DNA from: Candidatus Tokpelaia sp.
GTDB taxonomy: Bacteria > Pseudomonadota > Alphaproteobacteria > Rhizobiales > Rhizobiaceae
Length of the DNA: 64,000 bases
Reading direction: 5' to 3'
Assembly: GCF_008636115.1 (NCBI RefSeq)
Contig: NZ_QLZD01000031.1
Location: 124,001 to 188,000, forward strand
Shown here: one piece after another, positions 39,887-48,823 of the stretch
Layout of the letters: each line of letters starts with the position of its first letter
Position numbering within the stretch: the stretch's first letter is position 1
The notes under the pieces: model-generated
The model's input: only the letters and a program-made list of their open reading frames with translations
Database searches by the model: none
What the model was told of the DNA's origin: nothing
Position numbers and translations under genes: made by a program

Positions 39887-41380
39887 ATGTTGCAGCATGA
39901 AAAACGCATTCGCCATAATAATTTGCAGCAAAAAATATTATCGGCAGAGGAAGCGGCAAAGCTGGTGCAGGACGGCATGATTATCGGCATGAGCGGCTTT
40001 ACCCGCGCCGGTGATGCCAAGGCCGTGCCTTTGGCCATGGCGGCACGCGCCAAAAGTGCGCCGTTTAAAATTACTCTGATAACCGGCGCTTCTCTCGGCC
40101 ATGATATAGACGGTATTTTATGCGCGGCCGGGGTGGTGGCACGGCGCCTGCCCTTTCAGGTGGATACCGTGCTGCGCCAGGCCATTAACCGCGGCGATGT
40201 AATGTTTATTGACCAGCATTTGTCCCATACGGTTGAACAAATGCGCGCCCGCCAGTTGCCCAAAGCGGATATAGCTATTATAGAAGCCGTTGCCATTACT
40301 GAAAGCGGCGGCATTGTGCCGACAAGCTCTGTCGGCAATTCTGCCAGCCTGGCCATGATGGCTGATAAAATTATTGTTGAACTCAATATGGCGGCCAGCC
40401 CGCAATGGGAGGGGCTGCATGATATTTATATACCGGCAGCACGGCCGGGGCGGCTGCCTGTTCCGGTGACAGAAGTCAATAGCCGTATCGGCATGCCCTT
40501 TATCCCTGTGCGGCCGGAGCAGATTGCCGCTATTGTCATCACTCATGAGCCGGACAGCCCGTCAAATATCACGCCGCCCGATACTGAGACCGGTGCCATT
40601 GCCGGCCATTTGATTGCCTTTCTTGAGGCAGAGGCTAAAGCCGGGCGGCTGCCGCACGGCCTGCCGCCAATGCAGGTGGGTATTGGCAGCATTGCCAATG
40701 CTGTGGTTTCCGGCCTGCAATCGGCGCCATTTGCGCATATGACCATGTATAGCGAAGTTTTGCAGGATTCTGCTTTTGAGCTGATGGAAGCCGGCAAGCT
40801 GGATTTCGCCTCCTGCTGTTCTGTTACTTTGAGCGAAGAATGCGGCAGGCGCGTTTATGCCGATTTTGACAAATATCGCGATAAAATTATTCTTCGCCCG
40901 CAGGAAATCAGCAATCACCCGGAAATTATCCGCCGCCTCGGCCTTATCACCATTAACACGGCGTTGGAATTTGATATTTACGGCAATGTCAACTCCACCC
41001 ATGTCAATGGCACACATATGATGAACGGCATTGGCGGCTCGGGCGATTTTACCCGCAATGCCTTTATGTCGGTTTTTGTAACCAAATCACTGGCCAAAGG
41101 CGGCAAAATTTCTTCTATTGTGCCGTTTGTGCCGCATATTGACCATACAGAGCATGATGTCGCCATTCTGGTAACGGAAATCGGCCTCGCTGATTTGCGC
41201 GGGCTGGCACCGCGTGAGCGGGCGCCGCGCATTATTGAAAACTGCGCTCACCCTGCTTTTCGCGACCGGCTCTTTGATTATTATCAGCGTGCCTGCCGGG
41301 AGCGCGGCGGCCAGACACCGCATATATTGGAAGAAGCATTAAGCTGGCACAGCCGCAGCCTGCACGGTGAGGCTATGTGA
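39887..41380 (+). CDS. Succinyl-CoA:acetate CoA-transferase-like (acetyl-CoA hydrolase/transferase family)
   Basis: A 497-residue class I CoA-transferase. Typical blocks are GMSGFTRAGDAKAVPLAMA near the start, MYSEVLQDSAFELMEAGKL with the catalytic Glu, and NGIGGSGDFTRNAFMS at the glycine-rich CoA site. Closest to AarC/Cat1-type enzymes that transfer CoA between succinyl-CoA and acetate. GGAGAGAG precedes the ATG. Propionyl-CoA:succinate transfer is an alternative. Confidence 0.9.
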   Translation: MLQHEKRIRHNNLQQKILSAEEAAKLVQDGMIIGMSGFTRAGDAKAVPLAMAARAKSAPFKITLITGASLGHDIDGILCAAGVVARRLPFQVDTVLRQAINRGDVMFIDQHLSHTVEQMRARQLPKADIAIIEAVAITESGGIVPTSSVGNSASLAMMADKIIVELNMAASPQWEGLHDIYIPAARPGRLPVPVTEVNSRIGMPFIPVRPEQIAAIVITHEPDSPSNITPPDTETGAIAGHLIAFLEAEAKAGRLPHGLPPMQVGIGSIANAVVSGLQSAPFAHMTMYSEVLQDSAFELMEAGKLDFASCCSVTLSEECGRRVYADFDKYRDKIILRPQEISNHPEIIRRLGLITINTALEFDIYGNVNSTHVNGTHMMNGIGGSGDFTRNAFMSVFVTKSLAKGGKISSIVPFVPHIDHTEHDVAILVTEIGLADLRGLAPRERAPRIIENCAHPAFRDRLFDYYQRACRERGGQTPHILEEALSWHSRSLHGEAM

Positions 41381-41409
41381 AGCAGCGTGATATAAAAGGA
41401 GTTAGAATA

Positions 41410-41596
41410 ATGCAAAAGGGTAAGTTTGTTTGTGACGGCTGTGGTAAAGAGAAACCTTACGGTGAAGGAGTCGGGCCTAAAGGGAAGCTGCAAAGAGCGC
41501 CTTTGTATAGATTGTTATAATAATATTGCCGCACCGCCTGCCCGCCCAAAAGATTTGGCAGCGTGGCAAGAATGGTATGATGAAAATATCTACTAA
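41410..41596 (+). pseudogene. Frameshifted small Cys-rich (zinc-ribbon-like) protein
   Basis: From an ATG at 41410 with a strong AAGGAG site, the frame reads MQKGKFVCDGCGKEKPYGEG and then stops after 36 residues. A second frame starting near 41483 continues naturally: SCKERLCIDCYNNIAAPP, then RPKDLAAWQEWYDENIY, ending at 41596. Joined by one frameshift these make a C-x2-C ... C-x4-C-x2-C protein of about 62 residues. It is either a decayed gene or a sequencing indel between about 41470 and 41490. Not recognised beyond the likely metal site. Confidence 0.55.
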
Positions 41597-41624
41597 TAAG
41601 GCCGCAATATTTATAAGCAGCACT

Positions 41625-42539
41625 ATGATACTACAAGGCAGCCAAACGAAGCAGGCAGAAAAAAGCTTTATTATCGGCGGGCATCACTATAGCGCGCCGC
41701 CTTTGCCGGCCGGGCTTTACCTTATTGCCACGCCCATCGGCAATCTGGCCGACATCACCCTGCGCGGGCTGGAAGTGCTGGCGGCGGCCGATATTATTGC
41801 CTGCGAAGACACGCGCACCAGCCGCATTTTGCTGGCGCGCTATGGCATTTGCCGCAAAACAATCCCTTATCATGAGCATAATGCGCGGGAGGCTGGGGCA
41901 GCTTTATTGTGTGCTTTGCAGGGGGGGCAGGCTGTCGCCCTGATTTCTGATGCCGGCACGCCGCTTGTGTCTGACCCCGGTTACCCGCTGGTGCAGCAGG
42001 CGCTGGCAGCAAATATTGCTATTATCCCCGTTCCCGGTGCTTCTGCTTTGCTGGCGGCGCTCATCGGCTGCGGCCTGCCGGTGCATAATTTCTTTTTCGG
42101 CGGTTTTTTGCCGCCCAAACAGGCGGCGCGGCGCAAAACCCTGCAAGCATGGCAGAGTTTGCCCTGCACTATGGTTTTTTATGAATCTCCGCGCCGTGTC
42201 GGCGCCTGCCTGGCTGATATGGCCGCTATTTTTGGCGGCAGCCGCCCCGCCTGCCTGTGCCGTGAGCTGACCAAAAAATTTGAGACATTTGACCGCGGCC
42301 ATTTGCACAATCTAACAGAGGCCTATAATAGTGATACTCCGCCAAAAGGGGAAATTGTGCTGGCTATTGGCGGAGCGGAAACGGCCGCCGAGGCGCTGTT
42401 GCCGGCAGAGATAGATGCCTTGCTGCTGCATTTGGCGCAAACCCTGCCGCCGGCCAAAGCGGCGCAAGAGGCGGCCCGGCAGACCGGCGGCAAAAAACCG
42501 CTTCTTTATGCCCGCCTGCTGGAGCTGAAAAACGGCTAA
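41625..42539 (+). CDS. rsmI: 16S rRNA (cytidine-1402-2'-O)-methyltransferase
   Basis: AdoMet-dependent methyltransferase of the tetrapyrrole methylase fold, 304 residues. YLIATPIGNLADITLRGLEVL, CEDTRTS, SDAGTPLVSDPGY and PGASALLAAL are diagnostic. The frame is open from 41526; the ATG at 41625 fits the N-terminus of rhizobial homologues, although its ribosome site is weak (41577 is an alternative). yraN follows, as is usual in Rhizobiales. Confidence 0.93.
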   Translation: MILQGSQTKQAEKSFIIGGHHYSAPPLPAGLYLIATPIGNLADITLRGLEVLAAADIIACEDTRTSRILLARYGICRKTIPYHEHNAREAGAALLCALQGGQAVALISDAGTPLVSDPGYPLVQQALAANIAIIPVPGASALLAALIGCGLPVHNFFFGGFLPPKQAARRKTLQAWQSLPCTMVFYESPRRVGACLADMAAIFGGSRPACLCRELTKKFETFDRGHLHNLTEAYNSDTPPKGEIVLAIGGAETAAEALLPAEIDALLLHLAQTLPPAKAAQEAARQTGGKKPLLYARLLELKNG

Positions 42540-42575
42540 GGCCGTTTGAGCAGGGCTGAATATAGAGGGAGAATC

Positions 42576-43016
42576 ATGCTCTCAAAATTTTACAGGCGCG
42601 AAAACCTGTCCACTGCCGATAAAGCTGCCGGTAAAATAGCGGCAAAAAACCCAATGCGGATAAAACGCGGGAAAAAAGCCTATTGGCAGGGCGTTCAAGG
42701 TGAATATCTGGCCGCCGGCCTGCTGCGGCTTAAGGGGTATCGGCTGCTGGCGCGGCGCTGGCGTAGCGCCCGGGGAGAAATTGATATTATTGCCCGCAAA
42801 AGCAATCTGATTGCGATTGTGGAAATCAAATCCCGCCCCAATCTGCAACAGGCTATGGAGGCTCTCAGCCCGGCCCAGCAAAAGCGGATAATCGCTGCCG
42901 CCGATTTATGGCTGGCGCAGCAGCCGGATTATGCGCAATTATCACTGCGTTTTGATCTTGTCGCTATTTGCCCGCGCAAATGGCCGCGCCATATTAAAGC
43001 CTGCTGGACAGCCTGA
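42576..43016 (+). CDS. yraN: YraN/UPF0102-family nuclease-like protein
   Basis: A 146-residue protein with a restriction-nuclease-like core: GEYLAAGLLRLKGYRLLARRWRS followed by GEIDIIARKSNLIAIVEIKSR, holding the D and ExK residues of the PD-(D/E)xK pattern. Function in recombination or repair is suspected but unproven for the family. The start has AGAGGGAG. The 3' end of the gene is included in a 143-bp tandem duplication. Confidence 0.9.
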   Translation: MLSKFYRRENLSTADKAAGKIAAKNPMRIKRGKKAYWQGVQGEYLAAGLLRLKGYRLLARRWRSARGEIDIIARKSNLIAIVEIKSRPNLQQAMEALSPAQQKRIIAAADLWLAQQPDYAQLSLRFDLVAICPRKWPRHIKACWTA

Positions 43017-43232
43017 ATATAACCCAGCAATAAAGCGACAAGACTATCCCTGGCCGTTATTGCTATCTTGAAAATTCTGCAAATTTTCAAGGCATAATGG
43101 CTGTCGCTATTTGCCCGCGCAAATGGCCGCGCCATATTAAAGCCTGCTGGACAGCCTGAATATGACCCAGCAATAAAGCGACAAGACTATCCCTGGCCGT
43201 TATTGCTATCTCGAAAATTCTGCAAATTTTCA
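42960..43232. repeat. 143-bp tandem duplication of the yraN 3' end
   Basis: Bases 42960-43089 and 43103-43232 are nearly identical (I count two substitutions over 130 bp: ATATAACCC/ATATGACCC and ATCTTGAA/ATCTCGAA). The unit covers the last ~19 codons and stop of yraN plus downstream DNA. The first copy keeps the gene intact; the second copy is an untranslated remnant. High identity implies a recent event. Confidence 0.9.
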
Positions 43233-43243
43233 GGATAGCAATA
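43201..43243. terminator. Long hairpin between convergent yraN and uppP
   Basis: TATTGCTATC (43201-43210) pairs with GATAGCAATA (43234-43243), and GAAAATT with AATTTTC inside it, leaving a 5-nt loop. It lies 28 bp after the uppP stop and could end both convergent transcripts. The inner dyad also occurs in the first duplication copy near 43070 and upstream of the GST gene near 44272. Confidence 0.55.
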
Positions 43244-43271
43244 GCTTCTGTCGCCTGTCTTCATCTGCTTT

Positions 43272-44084
43272 TCAGGCAATAAAGCCTGAATTCAGGGCGG
43301 CAAAGCCCGACAGGCCGACAATAATGCGCCACCAGGCAAAAACAGCATAGCCATGGCCGGCAACATAATGCAGCAGCCGGCGAACAACAAATATCCCGGC
43401 GAGAAAAGCGGCAATAAAGCCAAGAGCAATGGACACACCGTCATTAACCGACAAAGCCGCGTGATTCTTGTATAAATCAAAGGTAAAGGCGCCCAGCATG
43501 GTCGGCATAGCGAGGAAAAAGGAAAACTCTGCTGCTGAGCGTTTATCCGCGCCGCACAATAAGGCGCCGATAATGGTAGAGCCGGAGCGCGATACGCCGG
43601 GAATCACCGCCAGGCACTGAAAACAGCCAATCACCAGACACAACCATAAAGGATAGCGATAAGCGCTGTCATAATGCGGCTTTAGCGGCAGTTTATCGAC
43701 CAGCAGCAAAACAATACCGCCAAGAATCAAAGAGGAGCATATCAGGCGGGGAGATTCAAAAAACACGGTTTTGATAAGGCCGTGCAAGCCGGCGCCGACA
43801 ATAGCGGCCGGCAAAAACGCCAGCACCACGCCCAGAACAAAATGCCGCGCCGCCGGAGAATGCGGCACAGCCGCAGCAATATGCCATAATTTGCCGCAAT
43901 AGACCGTGACAATCGCCAGAATAGAGCCAAGTTGAATCAAGACTTCAAAACTTCTGCCGGGGGATTGAAAATCCAGAATGTCGGCCGCCAGCAGCAAATG
44001 CGCCGTGCTGGAAACAGGGATAAATTCTGTCAAACCTTCCAGCATGCCTAAAAACAGCGATTCCAGCCAAAGGATAATATCCAT
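43272..44084 (-). CDS. uppP: Undecaprenyl-diphosphatase
   Basis: Inner-membrane phosphatase (BacA) that recycles undecaprenyl pyrophosphate for cell-wall synthesis. The 270-residue polytopic protein has the two signature loops [17 protein letters not shown] and [27 protein letters not shown] precedes the ATG at 44084; the frame is open upstream to 44159 without similarity. Confidence 0.95.
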   Translation of the reverse strand: MDIILWLESLFLGMLEGLTEFIPVSSTAHLLLAADILDFQSPGRSFEVLIQLGSILAIVTVYCGKLWHIAAAVPHSPAARHFVLGVVLAFLPAAIVGAGLHGLIKTVFFESPRLICSSLILGGIVLLLVDKLPLKPHYDSAYRYPLWLCLVIGCFQCLAVIPGVSRSGSTIIGALLCGADKRSAAEFSFFLAMPTMLGAFTFDLYKNHAALSVNDGVSIALGFIAAFLAGIFVVRRLLHYVAGHGYAVFAWWRIIVGLSGFAALNSGFIA

Positions 44085-44317
44085 AAATACCTCGCCCAAA
44101 CAGATTGACAGCCGGTGAGCCGCGGCCGGAAGATAAACAGGCAGAATTACAGGCGGCAAAAAAACCTTGTCCCTGAAGCCGGCTGCCTTTATAAAGAGCT
44201 AATGTAAAAAAATTTATTAAAACTTTTCATTTATACGGGTTTTCAGCTATTTTGGTTTACACCGGCCTGGCTGAAAATTCTGCAAATTTTTGGCCGCGCC
44301 CCATAAAAGGCTGGATT

Positions 44318-45013
44318 ATGCTGACTTTATTTCAATATCCGCTTTCTGTTCCCTCACGTTATGTGCGGCTATTATTGCAGGAATATCATATAGCAGCGCA
44401 TCTTGTGCTGGAAGAAGAATGGCAAAAACGAGCAGATTTTCGCAAATTGAATCTGGCCGGCACGGTGCCGGTGCTGGTGGAAAAGGGCAGCCGGCCTATT
44501 TGCGGTGCTGATGTGATTTGTGAATATCTTGATGAAACATGCGGCGCCCTGCGCCCCAAAGAGCCGCTTTTCCCGCAAAACCCGCTGGACAGGGCGGAAG
44601 TGCGCCGCTTATGCCGCTGGTTTCTGGAAAAATTCAATAATGATATTGCCCGCCCGATTGTGCATGAGCGCATTATCAAGCAGAATATCCCCCCTGTTCG
44701 CGGCGGCGGAGCGCCCAATTCTGCCATATTGCGGCTGGCGCGCGCCAATATCAGGCCGCATATGGGCTATTTGGCCTTTCTTGTCAAAACACGCCATTTT
44801 ATTGGCAATGCTCATTTATCTTATGCCGATTTCGCCGCTGCCGCCTGTATTTCTGTCCTCGATTATATTGGCGAGATTGACTGGAGCAGCCAGCCGCAAC
44901 ACTTGCTGCATTGGTATGCGCGGCTGAAATCGCGCCCGTCTTTCCGCCCGCTTTTGGGGGATCGCCTGCGCGAAATGGCGCCTGCCTCTCATTATGCCGA
45001 TCTGGATTTTTAA
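44318..45013 (+). CDS. Glutathione S-transferase family protein
   Basis: A 231-residue cytosolic protein. The N-terminal thioredoxin-like domain (LTLFQYPLSVPSRYVRLLLQEY ... NLAGTVPVLVEKG with cis-Pro, CGADVICEYLDE) is followed by an all-helical domain with HLSYADFAAAACISVLDYIG. It starts at MLTLFQY. Substrate unknown; gshA elsewhere in the window shows the cell makes glutathione. Confidence 0.87.
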   Translation: MLTLFQYPLSVPSRYVRLLLQEYHIAAHLVLEEEWQKRADFRKLNLAGTVPVLVEKGSRPICGADVICEYLDETCGALRPKEPLFPQNPLDRAEVRRLCRWFLEKFNNDIARPIVHERIIKQNIPPVRGGGAPNSAILRLARANIRPHMGYLAFLVKTRHFIGNAHLSYADFAAAACISVLDYIGEIDWSSQPQHLLHWYARLKSRPSFRPLLGDRLREMAPASHYADLDF

Positions 45014-45085
45014 CAAAATAGCAAGGCTTTGCTCTATAATTTAACCAAGGCCGGGCAATTTCTACCCGGCCAAATTGTGGAATTT

Positions 45086-46012
45086 ATGATGAAGCCAGCA
45101 AAAAAGCCTGATTTTTTCACCCGCCTCCTGCGCCTTTGGCTGCTGCCGGCTGTTTTCGGCATAGCGGCCTGCCCTGCCCCTGCTTTGGCCGGTGATCTGC
45201 CGGCAGCGCGAGCTTTCAGCACGGTGAAGACGCCCAGCAATGATACGGCCGATGCTATTGGCTTTTATTCCAAAGGCTGTCTTGCCGGGGCAAAAGCCAT
45301 GCCGCTTTCTGCCTCGCACTGGCAAATTTTGCGCCAGAGCCGCAATCGCTATTGGGGGCACCCGGTAATGATTGCTTTTTTACAAAATCTGGCGGGGAAT
45401 GCCGCCAAAACCGGCTGGCGCGGCCTGCTTATTGGCGATATTGCCCAGCCGCGCGGCGGGCCTTTGCCCTTTGGCCATGCTTCGCACCAAATCGGCCTTG
45501 ATGCCGATATCTGGTTTAAACCTATGCCGGCGCGCGGCCTTTCTCTCAGGGAGCGGGAAAAGATCGGCAATAGCTCAGTTTTGAAGGCCAAATCGCAGGA
45601 GCTTGATCCCAAAAAATGGAGCCCTGCCCTGACATCTTTATTAAAACTGGCGGCGAGCGACCCAAAAACCGACCGCATTTTTGTTAACCCTGCTGTCAAA
45701 ACTTATTTATGCCGCAATGTGGAGGGCGATAAAGCCTGGCTTGGCAAAATACGCCCATATTGGGGGCATAATGAGCATTTTCATGTGCGGCTGCAATGCC
45801 CCGAAAATGCCGAAAACTGCCGGCCGCAGGCGCCGCTGCCCAAAGGCAATGGCTGCGACAGCTCGCTGGACTGGTGGTTTACGGCCGCCGCCCGCGCCCC
45901 GCAAACGCCTTCTTCTGTTCTGACATTAAAAAGCCGGAATGGTAAACGAGCACGGCCAAAAGCGATTATGGTTTCTGATTTGCCCGGGTCTTGCGCCAGG
46001 CTGGTAGAATAA
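45086..46012 (+). CDS. mepA: Penicillin-insensitive murein endopeptidase
   Basis: Periplasmic metallo-endopeptidase cleaving D-Ala-meso-DAP cross-links. The 308-residue precursor has a signal peptide (LLRLWLLPAVFGIAACPAPALA). Zinc ligands are seen in FGHASHQIGLDADIW (His and Asp) and HNEHFHVRL (His-x-His). Cys pairs in the C-terminal part match the disulfides of the family. The ATG at 45089 is an equally possible start. Confidence 0.93.
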   Translation: MMKPAKKPDFFTRLLRLWLLPAVFGIAACPAPALAGDLPAARAFSTVKTPSNDTADAIGFYSKGCLAGAKAMPLSASHWQILRQSRNRYWGHPVMIAFLQNLAGNAAKTGWRGLLIGDIAQPRGGPLPFGHASHQIGLDADIWFKPMPARGLSLREREKIGNSSVLKAKSQELDPKKWSPALTSLLKLAASDPKTDRIFVNPAVKTYLCRNVEGDKAWLGKIRPYWGHNEHFHVRLQCPENAENCRPQAPLPKGNGCDSSLDWWFTAAARAPQTPSSVLTLKSRNGKRARPKAIMVSDLPGSCARLVE

Positions 46013-46418
46013 ACGGCCATTTTTGGCCGGCGCACAAAAATAAAGGCCTGCTGCCGGCCTCGATACAGGCTCTCACAGCGGCACTGTCTGCGGCTGTTTC
46101 TCCCTTGGTTGATAAGGCAAACAGGTAAATATAGCGGCAAAGACGCAGTATTTTGGGGATAAGTTTTCGGCTTTTGCCGCATAATTCCACTATTTTCTGC
46201 GTCTGCGCCAAACAAGGCTGCCTCTATGCGCTTTTTGTCGCAGCCCCCGGCTCCTTTATTCCCTTTACTTTAGCATTAGACTATTAGAAATATATGAAAC
46301 AAAGTCGGTAGCCTGCTCCAGCCGCGCCGGATTAACAGCCGGGGGACGGAACGCGATTCCTCTTTTCGCCGTTTCAGGCAGAGGATATATCGGGCAAGGC
46401 GTAATGAAAGAGTGAATT
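46013..46418. other. 406-bp region upstream of glk without a gene
   Basis: I see no supported coding sequence. A short GGCCATTTTTGGCC palindrome lies just after mepA at about 46015-46028 and may weakly terminate it. The rest should hold the glk promoter, but no convincing consensus stands out. Confidence 0.4.
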
Positions 46419-47465
46419 ATGACCAAAAATTTTCATGAAGAATTGTCAGGGGCTTTTTTACTTGGTGATATTGGCGGGACAAATGCGCGCTTTTCCGTTG
46501 TCAGCGCCGACAAAGAGCGGGTGCAGATTTTCCCCACAGAAAAAACGGCTGATTTTCAAAATATTGATGATGCGATTGAGCAGCATATTTTACCGCTGGC
46601 GGAAGAATATCCTGAAAATCTTATTCTGGCTGTCGCCGCCCCGATTGAAGGCAATATTATCCGCATGACCAACTGCCATTGGTCTATCGAGCCGGAAGTT
46701 CTTATTAAACGCTTTAACTTCAAGCGGGTTATTCTTATCAATGATTTTGAGGCGCAGGCTCTGGCTGTCTCAAGCGTGAGCAAAACCTATCTCAAAACCA
46801 TTGGCGGCGGCACGCAAAACCCTTTTAGCTCCCGTGTGGTTCTGGGACCCGGCACCGGGCTTGGCGTTGCCGGCATTGCTTCCTGCAACTGCCGCTTTCT
46901 GCCCGTTACCAGCGAAGGCGGCCATGTGGATTTTGCCCCGCATACAGCGCGTGATTTTTCGCTTATGCCGTATTTTTTAAAGGGGCGCAATCGTATCAGC
47001 GCTGAAAAAGTTTTGAGCGGCGGCGGCTTTTTGCGTATTTATAACGCTATTTGCGCTGTAGACGGCATAACCCCCAGCCTGGAAGACGCTGCCGCCATTA
47101 CCGGTGCCGCGCATGAAAAAAGCAATAAGCAGGCGGGGGAAACCGTGCATCTGTTTTTAACTTATCTGGCGCGCTTTGCCGGCGATTTTGCCATGATATT
47201 CAAGGCGCATGGCGGTGTTTATATTGGCGGCGGCATTGTGCCGAAAATTCTCAGCCTGCTTGATGAAGCGCATTTTCGGCAGGAGTTTGAGGATAAAGGG
47301 CGGCACAAACGCATTCTGGAAACCATTCCCATTTATGTCATGACACACCCGCGCGCCGCCCTGAAAGGCATGGAAGCATTGGCGCGCCGGCCGCAGGATT
47401 ATATGATAGATTATCATGACCGCCTGTGGACAAATGAGAATAAAGAAGCGCGCAAGAAAAAATAG
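46419..47465 (+). CDS. glk: Glucokinase
   Basis: ATP-dependent phosphorylation of glucose. The 348-residue protein is a proteobacterial Glk: DIGGTNARFSVVS phosphate-binding motif near residue 18, LINDFEAQALAV with the catalytic Asp, VVLGPGTGLGVAGI, TSEGGHVDFAP and VYIGGGIVPKI. The sugar symporter and aldose epimerase further downstream would supply its substrate. Confidence 0.95.
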   Translation: MTKNFHEELSGAFLLGDIGGTNARFSVVSADKERVQIFPTEKTADFQNIDDAIEQHILPLAEEYPENLILAVAAPIEGNIIRMTNCHWSIEPEVLIKRFNFKRVILINDFEAQALAVSSVSKTYLKTIGGGTQNPFSSRVVLGPGTGLGVAGIASCNCRFLPVTSEGGHVDFAPHTARDFSLMPYFLKGRNRISAEKVLSGGGFLRIYNAICAVDGITPSLEDAAAITGAAHEKSNKQAGETVHLFLTYLARFAGDFAMIFKAHGGVYIGGGIVPKILSLLDEAHFRQEFEDKGRHKRILETIPIYVMTHPRAALKGMEALARRPQDYMIDYHDRLWTNENKEARKKK

Positions 47466-47651
47466 GGGCTGATTCAGAACTCTGCCATAAGGATTAGTGG
47501 CGGCATTGGACTTGCCTGTGACTGTAGCGCCTGCCCGTTAAGTGCAGAGGATTACCGACATGATGCCGAATTCCGCGGCAGTCTTTTCCCGGCTGATGTT
47601 AAAGCTGAGCTACCGGCGGTGGTGCCCAGATCCATTATAACAGGCGGTCAG

Positions 47652-47696
47652 CGGTGATAATGCCGCCGGCCGCTGTGGTTTGCGGCATAATCACCG
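47652..47696. other. 15-bp hairpin in the glk-symporter gap
   Basis: CGGTGATAATGCCGC (47652-47666) pairs with GCGGCATAATCACCG (47682-47696) with a single mismatch and a 15-nt loop. It lies about 190 bp after glk in a region with no coding sequence, and is a strong enough stem to suggest a structured RNA or a protein-binding dyad. Confidence 0.5.
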
Positions 47697-47710
47697 AAGC
47701 AGCAGCAAGT

Positions 47711-47749
47711 AAGCGCTAAAACTGTGAGGCTGCCGCCCGCAATCTGTAA
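47711..47749 (+). repeat. 39-bp direct repeat, copy 1
   Basis: AAGCGCTAAAACTGTGAG followed by a CTGCCGCCCGCAAT stretch and TGTAA; it recurs with two substitutions at 48252-48290, 541 bp downstream in the same orientation. Neither copy is in a supported gene. Confidence 0.75.
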
Positions 47750-47905
47750 GCTCGTCAGACTTGGAAGACAGCGATCTTGATGCAGTTTATCGATATGGGG
47801 CCGGACTTAAAAAAAGAAATGTATAATCAGTCAAAAACTGCAGTATCTTTATATTGCTCATTTGTATGCCAGCTAATTGATTTTATTACTTTTTATAAAA
47901 AAGAC

Positions 47906-47934
47906 AGATTCTGCACAATAGGCAGAATCTTTTT
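47906..47934 (+). terminator. Orphan intrinsic terminator
   Basis: AGATTCTGC-ACAATAG-GCAGAATCT followed by TTTT is a textbook terminator, about 440 bp after the glk stop. No ordinary gene lies directly upstream; the 65-residue frame at 47777 is unconvincing. It may end a long glk 3' UTR or a small RNA. Confidence 0.75.
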
Positions 47935-48251
47935 GCGTTTTTGCTCATATTTTGCCGCTGAAAGCCGGATATAAATCGATAAAATAAAAACCGCATCAAA
48001 AGCGGTTTACTAGGCTTTTAAAGCCTTTTCAAAGGTGACAGGAACGATTTCAGAGCTCCTTTGAAAGTTCACGCACACGCGGCCGATTTTCACCAAATCA
48101 CTTCCATTTAGCCAAATTGCCTGTCAAATTCTGCCCGCGCCACTCACCAATTTCCTTCTTGACGATTCCCCTCAATCCCTCAATTTTACTGACCTATCCC
48201 ACCTAAAACCACCTAATCCCGCTATTTCCAATACCGTATGTCAATTAAAAC

Positions 48252-48290
48252 AAGCGCTAAAACTGTGAGACTGCCGCCCGCAATTTGTAA
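48252..48290 (+). repeat. 39-bp direct repeat, copy 2
   Basis: Second copy of the block at 47711-47749 (two substitutions). Here it runs directly into the first copy of the 43-bp block at 48295, forming a patchwork of short duplicated segments. Confidence 0.75.
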
Positions 48291-48294
48291 CAGT

Positions 48295-48500
48295 GCCGCG
48301 GTAAAGCGGAATACCACAGCAGAGCGAAATAGCGCAACTCGCCTCGTTCAGGCGTTTTGCGCCGGCATCACCGTCAGCAGGCTGGCAAAGCAGAGCATTA
48401 TAGCCTGCCTCGTTTATAGGCACTGTCAGAGCAAGAGCGGATAGACAGGGCAGCCGCGCCGCGGTAAAGCGAAATGCCACAGCAGAGCGAAATACCGCAA
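48295..48500 (+). repeat. Pair of ~43-bp direct repeats
   Basis: GCCGCGGTAAAGCG, then a CCACAGCAGAGCGAAATA stretch and CGCAAC occur at 48295-48337 and again at 48458-48500 with a few differences. The region 48500-48739 has no gene that I can support. Confidence 0.65.
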
Positions 48501-48739
48501 CCTGCTTATTTCAGGGCACAGTGCGGGTTATAGCCGGAATCAACCGAAAATTACTTTGGGTGAGACCATATCCCGCTTACCGTTTGGTTCTATAAAATCC
48601 CGCTCTTCAGCCCGCATAGAATAAAGAGCAGGCAAGCTCCCCTTAGCTGCGGCGCGCATCTCCAGCTCTAATCAAGGACAGAAATGCGCTTGCGGCAGAA
48701 TAATCCGCCACCGCAATTTAAGCGCAGCAACGCCGAGCC

Positions 48740-48823
48740 TTAAAACGGCACATATTTCAGTATCACATAAACAGCCAGAACAAACATTACAACAAACAGG
48801 CCGAACAGTAGATTTTTTTGCAT
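48740..48823 (-). CDS. Possible 27-residue membrane peptide
   Basis: The minus strand from 48823 reads MQKNLLFGLFVVMFVLAV then YVILKYVPF and a TAA. It is a single hydrophobic helix with a basic N-terminus. GAAGGA lies about 10 nt before the ATG. Small single-helix proteins like this are common but hard to prove from sequence. It lies 453 bp beyond the 3' end of the sugar symporter gene on the same strand. Confidence 0.45.
   Translation of the reverse strand: MQKNLLFGLFVVMFVLAVYVILKYVPF

Noticed and set aside
46125-46160. Further copy of the 66-bp element (TATAGCGGCAAAGACGCAG)
   Set aside because: Only a short stretch resembles the element, and the dyad is absent; chance similarity is likely.
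47777-47974. 65-residue frame before the orphan terminator
   Set aside because: The terminator hairpin lies inside the frame, and the sequence has no recognisable features or ribosome site.
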